DNA of 64,000 nucleotides from Poseidonibacter parvus (GTDB lineage: Bacteria; Campylobacterota; Campylobacteria; Campylobacterales; Arcobacteraceae), in NCBI RefSeq assembly GCF_001956695.1, contig NZ_CP019070.1:2604001-2668000 (forward strand), given 5' to 3'. The notes beneath the pieces are model-generated. The model did not search any database and was not told the origin of the DNA. It worked only from the letters and a program-made list of their open reading frames with translations. Made by a program: the position numbers and the translations under genes. Below are positions 47,101-62,100 of the stretch, one piece after another (the stretch's first letter is position 1; each line of letters starts with the position of its first letter).

Positions 47101-50100
47101 AGAACATCCATACTCATAGTAATTGTTGTTTTATCTAATACTGATGTACCTTGGTAAACTGTCCAGTTTTGATGAGTAAATTGTGCTAATTCAAATATCC
47201 CATTTGTATCAATTTCAGCACCACTTGTTGTTGTAAAATCTGTATTGTCAATTAAGTTATATCCTGATTGACCATGTCCAGTAACTGCACTTGTTCCCCA
47301 TTCAATAGTGTCGATTAATGCGTCTGAATCTGTATTTGTTTCTGTAACTTGATTAGTTCCACCTACAAACACTGAATCTTTAAATCCTGCACTTAAGTTA
47401 CTTACAACTACTACATCTTTTTCAATATTAATTTCTCTAGTAATTTCACAACTAGTTGGCATATCATCTTCAATTTTTACGATAAATGAACCTGTTGTTG
47501 TTTCAGTACCATCATTAGCTTTTACACCAATATCTAAAGAAATTACATCTTCTGTTGTTGTATCTGGGTGATCTACTGGACCTAATAAGTCAACTGTGTA
47601 TTCACCATTATCATTAATAGTTACTTTTATTATTTCTTCAGTTCCAACTTTACCAATTAACTCATTAGTATCACTTCCACTCCAAACGATTGTTTCACCA
47701 TTTGACTTTAGAATAGTAGTTGGTGCAACTAATGTTACAGTTACAGCATCTCCATCTGGATCGGAAATACTGATATTTCCAGATAATGTTGCTTCATTTG
47801 TTGTATCATTAACTCCTGTTTCATCTTCAATTCCACCAGGTAACCCTTCTTCTGACACATTGATAGTTGATGTTCCAATTTCTGGTGCGTCATTAAGATC
47901 AACTGTATAACCTTCCGTATCCGTTGCTGTTGCTGTATTTCCAGCATCATCTGTTGTTGTTACACTCGCATCAATTATACTATCACTATCTGCTACTAAA
48001 TCAGAACCAGCAACAATAATTGCGAAGCTATTATTTGAAACTGTTCCTGTATATTCAGTACCATTAATTGTTAACGTTACTGTATCTCCATCTTTAACAT
48101 CTCCACCAACTGTACCTGTAATAGTTATGTCTTGATTTGCTTCTGATGATTTAATAATATCATCAGCAGTAATATTTTCATCTAATGTAATTGTTGCTTC
48201 AATTTCAGTATCAACTGTATAACCTTCCGTATCCGTTGCTGTTGCTGTATTTCCAGCATCATCTGTTGTTGTTACACTCGCATCAATTAAACTATCATTA
48301 TCTGCAGCTAAATCAGAACCAGCAACAATAATTGCAAAGCTATTATTTGAAACTGTTCCAGTGTATTCAGTACCATTAATTGTTAATGTTACTGTATCAC
48401 CATCCTTAACATCTCCACCAACTGTACCAGTGATAGTAATGTCTTCACCTGATTCACTTAAGTTAATAATATCATCAGAAGTAATTGCTTCATCTAATGT
48501 AATTGTTGCTTCAATATCTGTATCTACACTATAAGTCTCATCATCCATTACTGTTGTTGAGTTACCTGCTTCATCTGTTGTTGTTACTGATGCTTCTATT
48601 TTATTATCTGGATCTGCTACTAAGTCTGCTCCTGGAACGTCTATTGAGAACGTTAAATCATCTTCAACTGTTCCTGTAAACTCTTTTCCATTTACACTTA
48701 ATGTTACTGTATCTCCAGGTTTTACATCATCACCAACTGTACCAGTGATTGCGATATCTTCATTTGCTTCACTCGCATTTATTACATCATCAGGTGTAAT
48801 TGCTTCATCTAAAGTTATTGATGCTTCTGGTGGTGTTGTATCCACATTTGAAGAATCTGTTCCTTTTGGTGATGTATTCCCTGCTTCATCTGTAATTGTT
48901 GCATCTACTACTAATGTTTCTCCATCAATAATATCTTCTGCTGGAATTGTTACTGTTACTGTTCCATTTGTTATATCTTCTGGTGTTAACTCTTTTGTAA
49001 AGTCTGGCTCTCCATCTCCATCTGTATCTACATCTAATGTATCTCCAGCTACTGCTTCTGGTGGCAATGTAATTACTGCTTCAACTCCTGCATTCACTTC
49101 TTCTTCATTTAAGAATCCATCTCCACCGTCTAGTATCTCTACTGTTGGTGCTGATGTTTCTTCTGTATCTACACTATAAGTCTCATCATCCATTACTGTT
49201 GTTGAGTTACCTGCTTCATCTGTTGTTGTTACTGATGCTTCTATTTTATTATCTGGATCTGCTACTAAGTCTGCTCCTGGAACGTCTATTGAGAACGTTA
49301 AATCATCTTCAACTGTTCCTGTAAACTCTTTTCCATTTACACTTAATGTTACTGTATCTCCAGGTTTTACATCATCACCAACTGTACCAGTGATTGCGAT
49401 ATCTTCATTTGCTTCACTCGCATTTATTACATCATCAGGTGTAATTGCTTCATCTAAAGTTATTGATGCTTCTGGTGGTGTTGTATCCACATTTGAAGAA
49501 TCTGTTCCTTTTGGTGATGTATTCCCTGCTTCATCTGTAATTGTTGCATCTACTACTAATGTTTCTCCATCAATAATATCTTCTGCTGGAATTGTTACTG
49601 TTACTGTTCCATTTGTTATATCTTCTGGTGTTAACTCTTTTGTAAAGTCTGGCTCTCCATCTCCATCTGTATCTACATCTAATGTATCTCCAGCTACTGC
49701 TTCTGGTGGCAATGTAATTACTGCTTCAACTCCTGCATTCACTTCTTCTTCATTTAAGAATCCATCTCCACCGTCTAGTATCTCTACTGTTGGTGCTGAT
49801 GTTTCTTCTGTATCTACACTATAAGTCTCATCATCCATTACTGTTGTTGAGTTACCTGCTTCATCTGTTGTTGTTACTGATGCTTCTATTTTATTATCTG
49901 GATCTGCTACTAAGTCTGCTCCTGGAACGTCTATTGAGAACGTTAAATCATCTTCAACTGTTCCTGTAAACTCTTTTCCATTTACACTTAATGTTACTGT
50001 ATCTCCAGGTTTTACATCATCACCAACTGTACCAGTGATTGCGATATCTTCATTTGCTTCACTCGCATTTATTACATCATCAGGTGTAATTGCTTCATCT

Positions 50101-53100
50101 AAAGTTATTGATGCTTCTGGTGGTGTTGTATCCACATTTGAAGAATCTGTTCCTTTTGGTGATGTATTCCCTGCTTCATCTGTAATTGTTGCATCTACTA
50201 CTAATGTTTCTCCATCAATAATATCTTCTGCTGGAATTGTTACTGTTACTGTTCCATTTGTTATATCTTCTGGTGTTAACTCTTTTGTAAAGTCTGGCTC
50301 TCCATCTCCATCTGTATCTACATCTAATGTATCTCCAGCTACTGCTTCTGGTGGCAATGTAATTACTGCTTCAACTCCTGCATTCACTTCTTCTTCATTT
50401 AAGAATCCATCTCCACCGTCTAGTATCTCTACTGTTGGTGCTGATGTTTCTTCTGTATCTACACTATAAGTCTCATCATCCATTACTGTTGTTGAGTTAC
50501 CTGCTTCATCTGTTGTTGTTACTGATGCTTCTATTTTATTATCTGGATCTGCTACTAAGTCTGCTCCTGGAACGTCTATTGAGAACGTTAAATCATCTTC
50601 AACTGTTCCTGTAAACTCTTTTCCATTTACACTTAATGTTACTGTATCTCCAGGTTTTACATCATCACCAACTGTACCAGTGATTGCGATATCTTCATTT
50701 GCTTCACTCGCATTTATTACATCATCAGGTGTAATTGCTTCATCTAAAGTTATTGATGCTTCTGGTGGTGTTGTATCCACATTTGAAGAATCTGTTCCTT
50801 TTGGTGATGTATTCCCTGCTTCATCTGTAATTGTTGCATCTACTACTAATGTTTCTCCATCAATAATATCTTCTGCTGGAATTGTTACTGTTACTGTTCC
50901 ATTTGTTATATCTTCTGGTGTTAACTCTTTTGTAAAGTCTGGCTCTCCATCTCCATCTGTATCTACATCTAATGTATCTCCAGCTACTGCTTCTGGTGGC
51001 AATGTAATTACTGCTTCAACTCCTGCATTCACTTCTTCTTCATTTAAGAATCCATCTCCACCGTCTAGTATCTCTACTGTTGGTGCTGATGTTTCTTCTG
51101 TATCTACACTATAAGTCTCATCATCCATTACTGTTGTTGAGTTACCTGCTTCATCTGTTGTTGTTACTGATGCTTCTATTTTATTATCTGGATCTGCTAC
51201 TAAGTCTGCTCCTGGAACGTCTATTGAGAACGTTAAATCATCTTCAACTGTTCCTGTAAACTCTTTTCCATTTACACTTAATGTTACTGTATCTCCAGGT
51301 TTTACATCATCACCAACTGTACCAGTGATTGCGATATCTTCATTTGCTTCACTCGCATTTATTACATCATCAGGTGTAATTGCTTCATCTAAAGTTATTG
51401 ATGCTTCTGGTGGTGTTGTATCCACATTTGAAGAATCTGTTCCTTTTGGTGATGTATTCCCTGCTTCATCTGTAATTGTTGCATCTACTACTAATGTTTC
51501 TCCATCAATAATATCTTCTGCTGGAATTGTTACTGTTACTGTTCCATTTGTTATATCTTCTGGTGTTAACTCTTTTGTAAAGTCTGGCTCTCCATCTCCA
51601 TCTGTATCTACATCTAATGTATCTCCAGCTACTGCTTCTGGTGGCAATGTAATTACTGCTTCAACTCCTGCATTCACTTCTTCTTCATTTAAGAATCCAT
51701 CTCCACCGTCTAGTATCTCTACTGTTGGTGCTGATGTTTCTTCTGTATCTACACTATAAGTCTCATCATCCATTACTGTTGTTGAGTTACCTGCTTCATC
51801 TGTTGTTGTTACTGATGCTTCTATTTTATTATCTGGATCTGCTACTAAGTCTGCTCCTGGAACGTCTATTGAGAACGTTAAATCATCTTCAACTGTTCCT
51901 GTAAACTCTTTTCCATTTACACTTAATGTTACTGTATCTCCAGGTTTTACATCATCACCAACTGTACCAGTGATTGCGATATCTTCATTTGCTTCACTCG
52001 CATTTATTACATCATCAGGTGTAATTGCTTCATCTAAAGTTATTGATGCTTCTGGTGGTGTTGTATCCACATTTGAAGAATCTGTTCCTTTTGGTGATGT
52101 ATTCCCTGCTTCATCTGTAATTGTTGCATCTACTACTAATGTTTCTCCATCAATAATATCTTCTGCTGGAATTGTTACTGTTACTGTTCCATTTGTTATA
52201 TCTTCTGGTGTTAACTCTTTTGTAAAGTCTGGCTCTCCATCTCCATCTGTATCTACATCTAATGTATCTCCAGCTACTGCTTCTGGTGGCAATGTAATTA
52301 CTGCTTCAACTCCTGCATTCACTTCTTCTTCATTTAAGAATCCATCTCCACCGTCTAGTATCTCTACTGTTGGTGCTGATGTTTCTTCTGTATCTACACT
52401 ATAAGTCTCATCATCCATTACTGTTGTTGAGTTACCTGCTTCATCTGTTGTTGTTACTGATGCTTCTATTTTATTATCTGGATCTGCTACTAAGTCTGCT
52501 CCTGGAACGTCTATTGAGAACGTTAAATCATCTTCAACTGTTCCTGTAAACTCTTTTCCATTTACACTTAATGTTACTGTATCTCCAGGTTTTACATCAT
52601 CACCAACTGTACCAGTGATTGCGATATCTTCATTTGCTTCACTCGCATTTATTACATCATCAGGTGTAATTGCTTCATCTAAAGTTATTGATGCTTCTGG
52701 TGGTGTTGTATCCACATTTGAAGAATCTGTTCCTTTTGGTGATGTATTCCCTGCTTCATCTGTAATTGTTGCATCTACTACTAATGTTTCTCCATCAATA
52801 ATATCTTCTGCTGGAATTGTTACTGTTACTGTTCCATTTGTTATATCTTCTGGTGTTAACTCTTTTGTAAAGTCTGGCTCTCCATCTCCATCTGTATCTA
52901 CATCTAATGTATCTCCAGCTACTGCTTCTGGTGGCAATGTAATTACTGCTTCAACTCCTGCATTCACTTCTTCTTCATTTAAGAATCCATCTCCACCGTC
53001 TAGTATCTCTACTGTTGGTGCTGATGTTTCTTCTGTATCTACACTATAAGTCTCATCATCCATTACTGTTGTTGAGTTACCTGCTTCATCTGTTGTTGTT

Positions 53101-56100
53101 ACTGATGCTTCTATTTTATTATCTGGATCTGCTACTAAGTCTGCTCCTGGAACGTCTATTGAGAACGTTAAATCATCTTCAACTGTTCCTGTAAACTCTT
53201 TTCCATTTACACTTAATGTTACTGTATCTCCAGGTTTTACATCATCACCAACTGTACCAGTGATTGCGATATCTTCATTTGCTTCACTCGCATTTATTAC
53301 ATCATCAGGTGTAATTGCTTCATCTAAAGTTATTGATGCTTCTGGTGGTGTTGTATCCACATTTGAAGAATCTGTTCCTTTTGGTGATGTATTCCCTGCT
53401 TCATCTGTAATTGTTGCATCTACTACTAATGTTTCTCCATCAATAATATCTTCTGCTGGAATTGTTACTGTTACTGTTCCATTTGTTATATCTTCTGGTG
53501 TTAACTCTTTTGTAAAGTCTGGCTCTCCATCTCCATCTGTATCTACATCTAATGTATCTCCAGCTACTGCTTCTGGTGGCAATGTAATTACTGCTTCAAC
53601 TCCTGCATTCACTTCTTCTTCATTTAAGAATCCATCTCCACCGTCTAGTATCTCTACTGTTGGTGCTGATGTTTCTTCTGTATCGATTACTGCTGAATCT
53701 GTATCTTCTTCTGACACATTTCCTGCTACATCTGTAATTGTAGCTTTTACTTCAATCTCTTCACCTTCTGCTGGTGCTGGGTATGTTAAGGCTAATCCAT
53801 TATCTAACATATCTTGATCTACTGGGTAGTCAGTTGTTGTTCCATCTGGGTTTGTTACATTTAAAGTATCACCAATTTTTGCTTCTGTTGGTACTGTTAT
53901 TGTTACATTTACATCACCATTTAATTCATCTGCATTAATTAATCCATCATCATTTACATCTTCAGTAATTGTTACTGTTGGTGCTGGAGGTGGAGTAATA
54001 TCAACTGTATAATCTTCAGTATCTTTTACTGTAATTTCATTTCCTGCTTCATCTTTTACTACTAAAGTTGCATCAACAACTTTATCTAAATCAGTAATAA
54101 ACTCTTCACCTGGAACTTCAATAGAGAATGTTAAATCATCTTTAACTTCTCCAGAGTAATCTTTACCGTTAACTCTAATAGTAACGATATCACCTTCTTT
54201 AGCATCGCCTGTAACAGTACCTGTAACTTCTACTGGTCCTTCTGATTCTAATTTATTAATAATTCCATCTTCAGTGATTTCATCTAAAATAATTGTTGCT
54301 TCTGGTGCAGTTGTATCAACAACTGATTCATCACTACCTTTTTCTGATGTATTACCTGCTTGGTCAGTAATTGTTGCATCTACTACTAATGTTTCTCCAT
54401 CAATAATGTCTTCATTATCAATTGGTACAATTACTTCACCTGCAGTTATATCTTCAGGAGTTAATACCTTTGTGAAGTCTGGCTCTCCATCTCCATCTGT
54501 ATCTACATCTAATGTATCTCCTACTATTGCAGTATCAGGTAATATAACTTTAGCTTCTACTCCTGCTGCTACTTCTTCACCATTTAAGAAGTCATCTCCA
54601 CCATCTAGTATCTCTACTACTGGTGCTTCTGTTGCTTGTGTATCTACAGTGAAATCTTCATCATCATTAGCGCTTGCTTTATTTCCCGCTTCATCTTCAG
54701 TTGTTACTGTAGCTTCCACTAATTTATCTGCATCTGCTAATAATTCTGATCCAGGTACTTCTACTTTGAATGTTAAACCTGGTTCTACTGTAGTTGTATA
54801 CTCTGTACCATTTACAGTTACAACAACTTCATCACCAACTTTTGCATCTCCACCAACTGTTCCTGTAATCTCTACTGGAGCTTGTGATTCATCGCTATTA
54901 ATAATTCCATCTGTTGTAATTTCATCTAATGTAATTGTAGGTATTGGATCAATAGTATCAACTAATGATGTATCTGTACCTGGAGCAGATGTGTTACCTG
55001 CTGTATCTGTAATTGTTGCTTCTACTGTTAATACACCTTCTTCTGGAACATCTTCTGCGTCTACTGGTACAGTTACAGTACCTGCTGTTATATCTTCAGG
55101 AGTTAATACTTTTGTGAAATCAGCTTGACCATCACCATCTGTATCTACATCAAGAATATCACCAGCTACTGCATTATTTGGTAATGTAACAATTGCTGTT
55201 ACACCAGCATCTACTTCTTCACCATTTAATTTTCCATCACCACCATCTTGTATTTCTACTGTAGGCGCATCAACTGGATTAATATTAAGTTCATAATTCT
55301 CATCATCTGTATCACTTGCTGTATTACCTGCTAAATCTGCAATTGTAATTGCTGCATCAACTAATTTATCTGCATCATCTACTAAATCACTACCTTGCAC
55401 ATCAACACTAAATGTACCATCTGCATTAACAGTTGTAGGATAATCAACATCATTAATTGTAACAACTAAAGGATCATTCTCTTTAAAGTCACCTGTAACT
55501 GTACCTGAAATTTCAACTTGAGCTTCAGATTCTGCTTTGTTAATAATTCCATCTACTGTAATTTCATCTAATGTAATTGTAACTACTGGTGGTACGATAT
55601 CAACATTTGAAGTATCTGTTCCTTTTTCTGATGTATTTCCTGCTTCATCTGTAATTGTTGCATCTACAGTTAATACACCTTCTTCTGGAATATCTTCTGC
55701 GTCTACAGGTACAGTTACAGTACCTGCTGTTATATCTTCTGGTGTTAATACTTTTGTGAAGTCCGGTTGACCATCACCATCTGTATCTACATCTAATGTA
55801 TCTCCAGCTACTGCAGTATCAGGTAATGTAACAATTGCAGTTACTCCAGCATCTACTTCTTCACCATTTAAATATTCATCACCACCATCTTGTATTTCTA
55901 CTGTTGGTGCTTCAGTTGCATTTATATCTACAGTGAAATCTTCATCATCATTTGCTACAGCTTTATTTCCTGCATCATCAAATGTTTCTACACTGGCATC
56001 TACAATTCCATCAGTATCAGCTAATAAGTCACTTACTTGCACTTCAATTGCAAATACATTCCCTGCATTAACAAAACCTGTATATGTAACTCCTGCAACT

Positions 56101-59100
56101 ATTAATGTTACTTTATCTCCAATTTTTACATCATCTCCAACAGTTCCTGATACTATAATTGTATCTTCTTGTGATTCAACAAAGTTAATAATTCCATCAC
56201 TTGTAATCTCATCTAGTGTAATTGAAGCTTCTGGTAAAATTGTATCTACTAATGATGAATCAATTGCTTTTGGAGATTTATTTCCAGCTGGATCTACAAT
56301 AATAGCTTCTACTTTTAATTCTCCATTTTCTGGAATATCTTCTGTAGGAATATCTACTATTACTTTTCCAGTTGCTACATCAGTTGCATCTAATACTTTT
56401 GTAACATCTGCTATTCCATCACCATCTGTATCTACTTCTAATATATCACCAATATCTGCTGATTCTGGAATTGTAATTTCTGCTTGAACGCCGGCAGCTA
56501 TTTCTTCTGCATTTAATTTTCCATCTCCACCATCAAGAATTTCTAAACCTGGAGATCCAATTTCACCTGCATCAACTCCATATAATTGACTATCTTCAGC
56601 TGTAGCTGTATTTCCTACTGCATCACTTGTTGTAATTGTTGCATCAATTGTAGAATCATCTGTTTCTTTATCTGCTACTAAATCACTTCCTGGAACATCA
56701 ATAGAGAATGTTAAATCATCTTTAACTTCACCTGTAAATTCTTTTCCATTTACTGTTAATGTTACTATATCACCAACTTTTGCATCTCCACCAACCTTTC
56801 CAGTTACTGGTACATCTGTTTGTGATTCGGCTACATTTATTACATTATCAGCTGTTACATCATCTATTTCAATAGTTACGTTTAATTCTGTTGTATTAAC
56901 TACAGACGTATCTGATGCCTTTGGAGATTCTTTTCCAATTGAATTAACAATAACTGCATCAACTGTTAATGTTTCACCATTTTCAGGAACATCTTCGGCA
57001 GGAACATCTACAATTACTTCTCCTGCTGTAATATCTTCAGGTGTTAATACTTTTGTGAAATCTGGTTGACCATCTCCATCTGTATCTACATTTAATGTAT
57101 CTCCAATTTCAGCATCTTCAGGTAATGTAATTTTTGCTTTTACACCTGCGTTTACTTCTTCTGTATTTAGTACTTCATCACCACCATCTAATATTTCCAC
57201 TACTGGAGCTTCTGGTATTGGATCAACAGTTAATGTTACAGTTGCTGGTTCTGATAGTAATCCATCATTATCTTCTACTGTATATTCAAACGAATCTGGT
57301 CCATTATAGTTCTCTTCTGGTGTATATGTTACCTCTCCTGTTAGTGGATCTACTACTAACACACCATGTTCTGGTTGTTTTGTGATAACTACTGTTGTTG
57401 GATCGATTGTTCCATCTACATCTGTATCATTTCCTAAAATATTTAATGGTGTTGCTAAATCTTCATCTACATTAAACGTATCATCAACTGCAACTGGTGC
57501 ATCATTTACACCAAGGATTGTAAGGTTTACTGTATCTGATTCACCTTTTAATCCATGCTCATCTGTTGCTGAATAATCGAATGAAATTGTTGCGCTATCA
57601 TCTGGCCCTAAAAGATTAAATAATGGACTTCTTACATCATAGTTATCACCTGTGATTTCTATTGATAATAATCCTTGTGCTTCTAATGCTGCTGCTACAG
57701 AATCTGGTATCTCAGTACTCATTGTAATTGTATCTGCACCTAGTACTAATCCTCTAGTTGTTTCTAAACTAGTGATTAATGCTTTTAATTCTGTTGCATC
57801 ATTTGCATTTTCAACTGCTGCTACGAATGCTATATATACTGGGTCATTTTGAACTACTTGACCTATTAATGAATTCTCTACGAAATCAAGTATTACATCT
57901 TTTGCTTCATCTAAAGGAACTGAAGATGGATCATCAAAGATATTTCTTGCATCTAAATCTGTTTTTGTTACAGAAATTTTTAAATTATTCTCATAGTTAA
58001 ATGATTGAATAGCATCACCATCTGGATCTATCGCACTTAACGTTCCATTATAATGACTATCTTCTAAAGGAACATCTAATAAATCACTTTCCATTACTGT
58101 TGTATTTAATTCTGCTACTACTGGTGCATCATTTGTGGGATCTACAGTTAATGTTACAGTTGCTGGTTCTGATACTAATCCATCATTATCTTCTACTGTA
58201 TATTCAAACGAATCTGGTCCATTATAGTTCTCTTCTGGTGTATATGTTACCTCTCCTGTTAGTGGATCTACTACTAACACACCATGTTCTGGTTGTTTTG
58301 TGATAACTACTGTTGTTGGATCGATTGTTCCATCTACATCTGTATCATTTCCTAAAATATTTAATGGTGTTGCTAAATCTTCATCTACATTAAACGTATC
58401 ATCAACTGCAACTGGTGCATCATTTACTGGATCTACTGTTAATTTAACTACTGCTGGGTTTGAAACATCTCCATCAACATCTTTAACTGTATATGTAAAT
58501 TCATCTGCTCCGTTATAGTTCTCTTCTGGTGTATATGTAACTGTTCCATCAGGATTAACTGTTAATGTTCCATGTGTTGGTTGTTTTGTAATTACTACTG
58601 ATGTTGGATCTAATTGCGAATCTACATCTGTATCATTTCCAAGAATATCTAATGGTGTTGCGATATCTTCATCTAATGTGAATGTATCATCAACTGCTAC
58701 TGGTGCATCATTTACTGGATCTACTGTTAATTTTACTACTGCTGGGTTTGAAACATCTCCATCAACATCTTTAACTGTATATTCAAACTCATCTGGTCCA
58801 TTATAGTTCTCTTCTGGTGTATATGTTACTGTTCCATCAGGATTAACTGTTAATGTTCCATGTGTTGGTTGTTTTGTAATTACTACTGATGTTGGATCTA
58901 ATGGAGAATCTACATCTGTATCATTTCCAAGAATATCTAATGGTGTTGCGATATCTTCATTTAATGTGAATGTATCATCAACTGCCACTGGTGCATCATT
59001 TACTGGATCTATTGTTAATTTTACTACTGCTGTATCTGTAGAACCATCTTCATTTATAATGTCATAAGTAAATTCATCTGGACCGTTATAATTTTCTTCT

Positions 59101-62100
59101 GGTGTATATGTTATTGTTCCATCAGGGTTAATTACAACTAGACCATGACTTCCTTGAGTTATTCCAGTTACATTTAAGTCACCTGAATCATGATTTTTAT
59201 CATTATCTAATACATCAATAATTAAACTTGAATCTTCATCTAATTCTCTAATATCATCAATAGCATCAACATCATTATCTAATACAACCACATTTGCTTC
59301 ATCATTATCTACATCAATTGTAGAATCGGCTCCAACTGAACTTAGTAATGAAACAGTTAAATCTTCATCTTCTTCAAATGTTGCATCATCAATAGTTTCT
59401 ATATCAATTGGTGCTTCAGTTTGTCCTGCTGGGATTGTAACAGTATATAGTGTAGGTTCTGTGTAATCATCATTATCTACATCACCAGTTATTGCAAAAG
59501 TAACAACAACATCTTCATCTGAAGGTGTATCAATTTTTACTGTAAATTCAGCAGTTGTTCCTTCTGGAATTGAACTTTGTTCTGTGATAATCGAAACTTT
59601 TGGTGCAGATAATGAATCTAAAATTTCAGTTGATGCTTCATCATTTAAAGCATCTATTCTTGAGTTAGCACCTGTTGTATCTGTTATTTTAATATCTAAA
59701 TCTTCAGATCCTTCATATATGCCATCTACAATAGTTTCAATATTTAATGGCACTTCAGTTTCACCTGCAGGAATAGTTACAGTATAAGTCGTTGGTTCAA
59801 CATAATCTTCACCATCAACATCTCCACCAATTGTAAATGTAACCACAACATCTTCATAAGCTGGATTATCTAATTTAACTACAAATTGAGCAGTTTCACC
59901 TTCATTAATAGAATCCGTTATACCTTCTAAAGTAACAACAGGTTCAGTATCATTATCTTTAATAGTTCCTAAACCTGTATCAACTCCAATATTAGCATTA
60001 GCTGATTGATTTGTTAATAATACATTAAAGTTTTCATCAGTTTCATATACAAGGTCATCAGTAATTTCAACTTCAATAGTTTGTGTTGTTTGATTTGGAC
60101 TAAATGTGATTGTTCCAGTTGTTGCTGTATAATCTTCCCCTGCAATTGCATTTAAATCTTCAGTTGCAAAATCAACAGTAATTTCTTCACTACTTGGATT
60201 AGTAAGACTAACTGTAAATACCATTACACCTTTATCTTCATCTAATACAGCATCACCAATAATAATTGACGGTTTCCCATCATCATCTATAATTGTTGCT
60301 GTACCTTCTGTTACACCATTTGTTGTTTGTCCTTCTGTTACTACTGCTTCTAGTGTAAACTCTTCATTACCTTCTGATATTTCATCTTCTGTTGTAACTA
60401 CTCTTACTACTACTTGAGTTTCTCCTGCTGGAATTGTCGCTTCATCTGCTGGTACCCATGTTCCATCTTCTTGTAGTACTTCTACTTCTGGTGAGTAATC
60501 TTCTTCTGTTGCTGTTCCCTCTTTTGGAGTTAAACTTACTGTAATATCTTCATCACTTGGGTTTGTAATACTTACTACAAATTGTGCTGGTTCACCCTCT
60601 GTTACATCTACATTACTTATTTCTAATGTTGGTAAATCATTATCTTTAATTACACCTGTTCCTACTGGTACACCTATCTCTGCATTATCTGATGGGTTTG
60701 TTAATTCTACTGTGAATTGTTCATCATTTTCAAACACTAAATCATCACTAATTGGAACTGTAATATATTGTACTGTTGTATCTGCTGGGAATGTTACTGT
60801 TCCATTTGTTGTTACATAATCTTCTCCAGCTATTGCTATTCCATCTACTGTTGCGAAATCAACAGTAATTTCTGAGTCACTTGGAGTTGTAAGACTTACT
60901 TTAAATGTCATTACTCCTGCATCTTCATCTAGTACTGCGTCTCCTATTATAATTGATGCTACATCATCATCTATAATTGTTGCTGTACCTTCTGTTACAC
61001 CATTTGTTGTTTGTCCTTCTGTTACTACTGCTTCTAGTGTAAACTCTTCATTACCTTCTGATATTTCATCTTCTGTTGTAACTACTCTTACTACTACTTG
61101 AGTTTCTCCTGCTGGAATTGTCGCTTCATCTGCTGGTACCCATGTTCCATCTTCTTGTAGTACTTCTACTTCTGGTGAGTAATCTTCTTCTGTTGCTGTT
61201 CCCTCTTTTGGAGTTAAACTTACTGTAATATCTTCATCACTTGGGTTTGTAATACTTACTACAAATTGTGCTGGTTCACCCTCTGTTACATCTACATTAC
61301 TTATTTCTAATGTTGGTAAATCATTATCTTTAATTACACCTGTTCCTACTGGTACACCTATCTCTGCATTATCTGATGGGTTTGTTAATTCTACTGTGAA
61401 TTGTTCATCATTTTCAAACACTAAATCATCACTAATTGGAACTGTAATATATTGTACTGTTGTATCTGCTGGGAAAGTTACTGTCCCATTTGTTGTTACA
61501 TAATCTTCTCCAGCTATTGCTGTTCCATCTACTGTTGCGAAATCAACAGTAATTTCTGAGTCACTTGGAGTTGTAAGACTTACTTTAAATGTCATTACTC
61601 CTGCATCTTCATCTAGTACTGCGTCTCCTATTATAATTGATGCTACATCATCATCTATAATTGTTGCTGTACCTTCTGTTACACCATTTGTTGTTTGTCC
61701 TTCTGTTACTACTGCTTCTAGTGTAAACTCTTCATTACCTTCTGATATTTCATCTTCTGTTGTAACTACTCTTACTACTACTTGAGTTTCTCCTGCTGGA
61801 ATTGTCGCTTCATCTGCTGGTACCCATGTTCCATCTTCTTGTAGTACTTCTACTTCTGGTGAGTAATCTTCTTCTGTTGCTGTTCCCTCTTTTGGAGTTA
61901 AACTTACTGTAATATCTTCATCACTTGGGTTTGTAATACTTACTACAAATTGTGCTGGTTCACCCTCTGTTACATCTACATTACTTATTTCTAATGTTGG
62001 TAAATCATTATCTTTAATTACACCTGTTCCTACTGGTACACCTATCTCTGCATTATCTGATGGGTTTGTTAATTCTACTGTGAATTGTTCATCATTTTCA

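Noticed and set aside
48745-53817. Eight identical plus-strand open frames of 144 codons or more
   Set aside because: They are antisense shadows of the 645-base repeats in the giant gene. Their regular spacing only reflects the repeat period.
54274-55128. Plus-strand open frame of 284 codons inside the giant gene
   Set aside because: Antisense to Ig-like repeats; serine/valine-rich low-complexity translation typical of the complement of acidic repeat codons.
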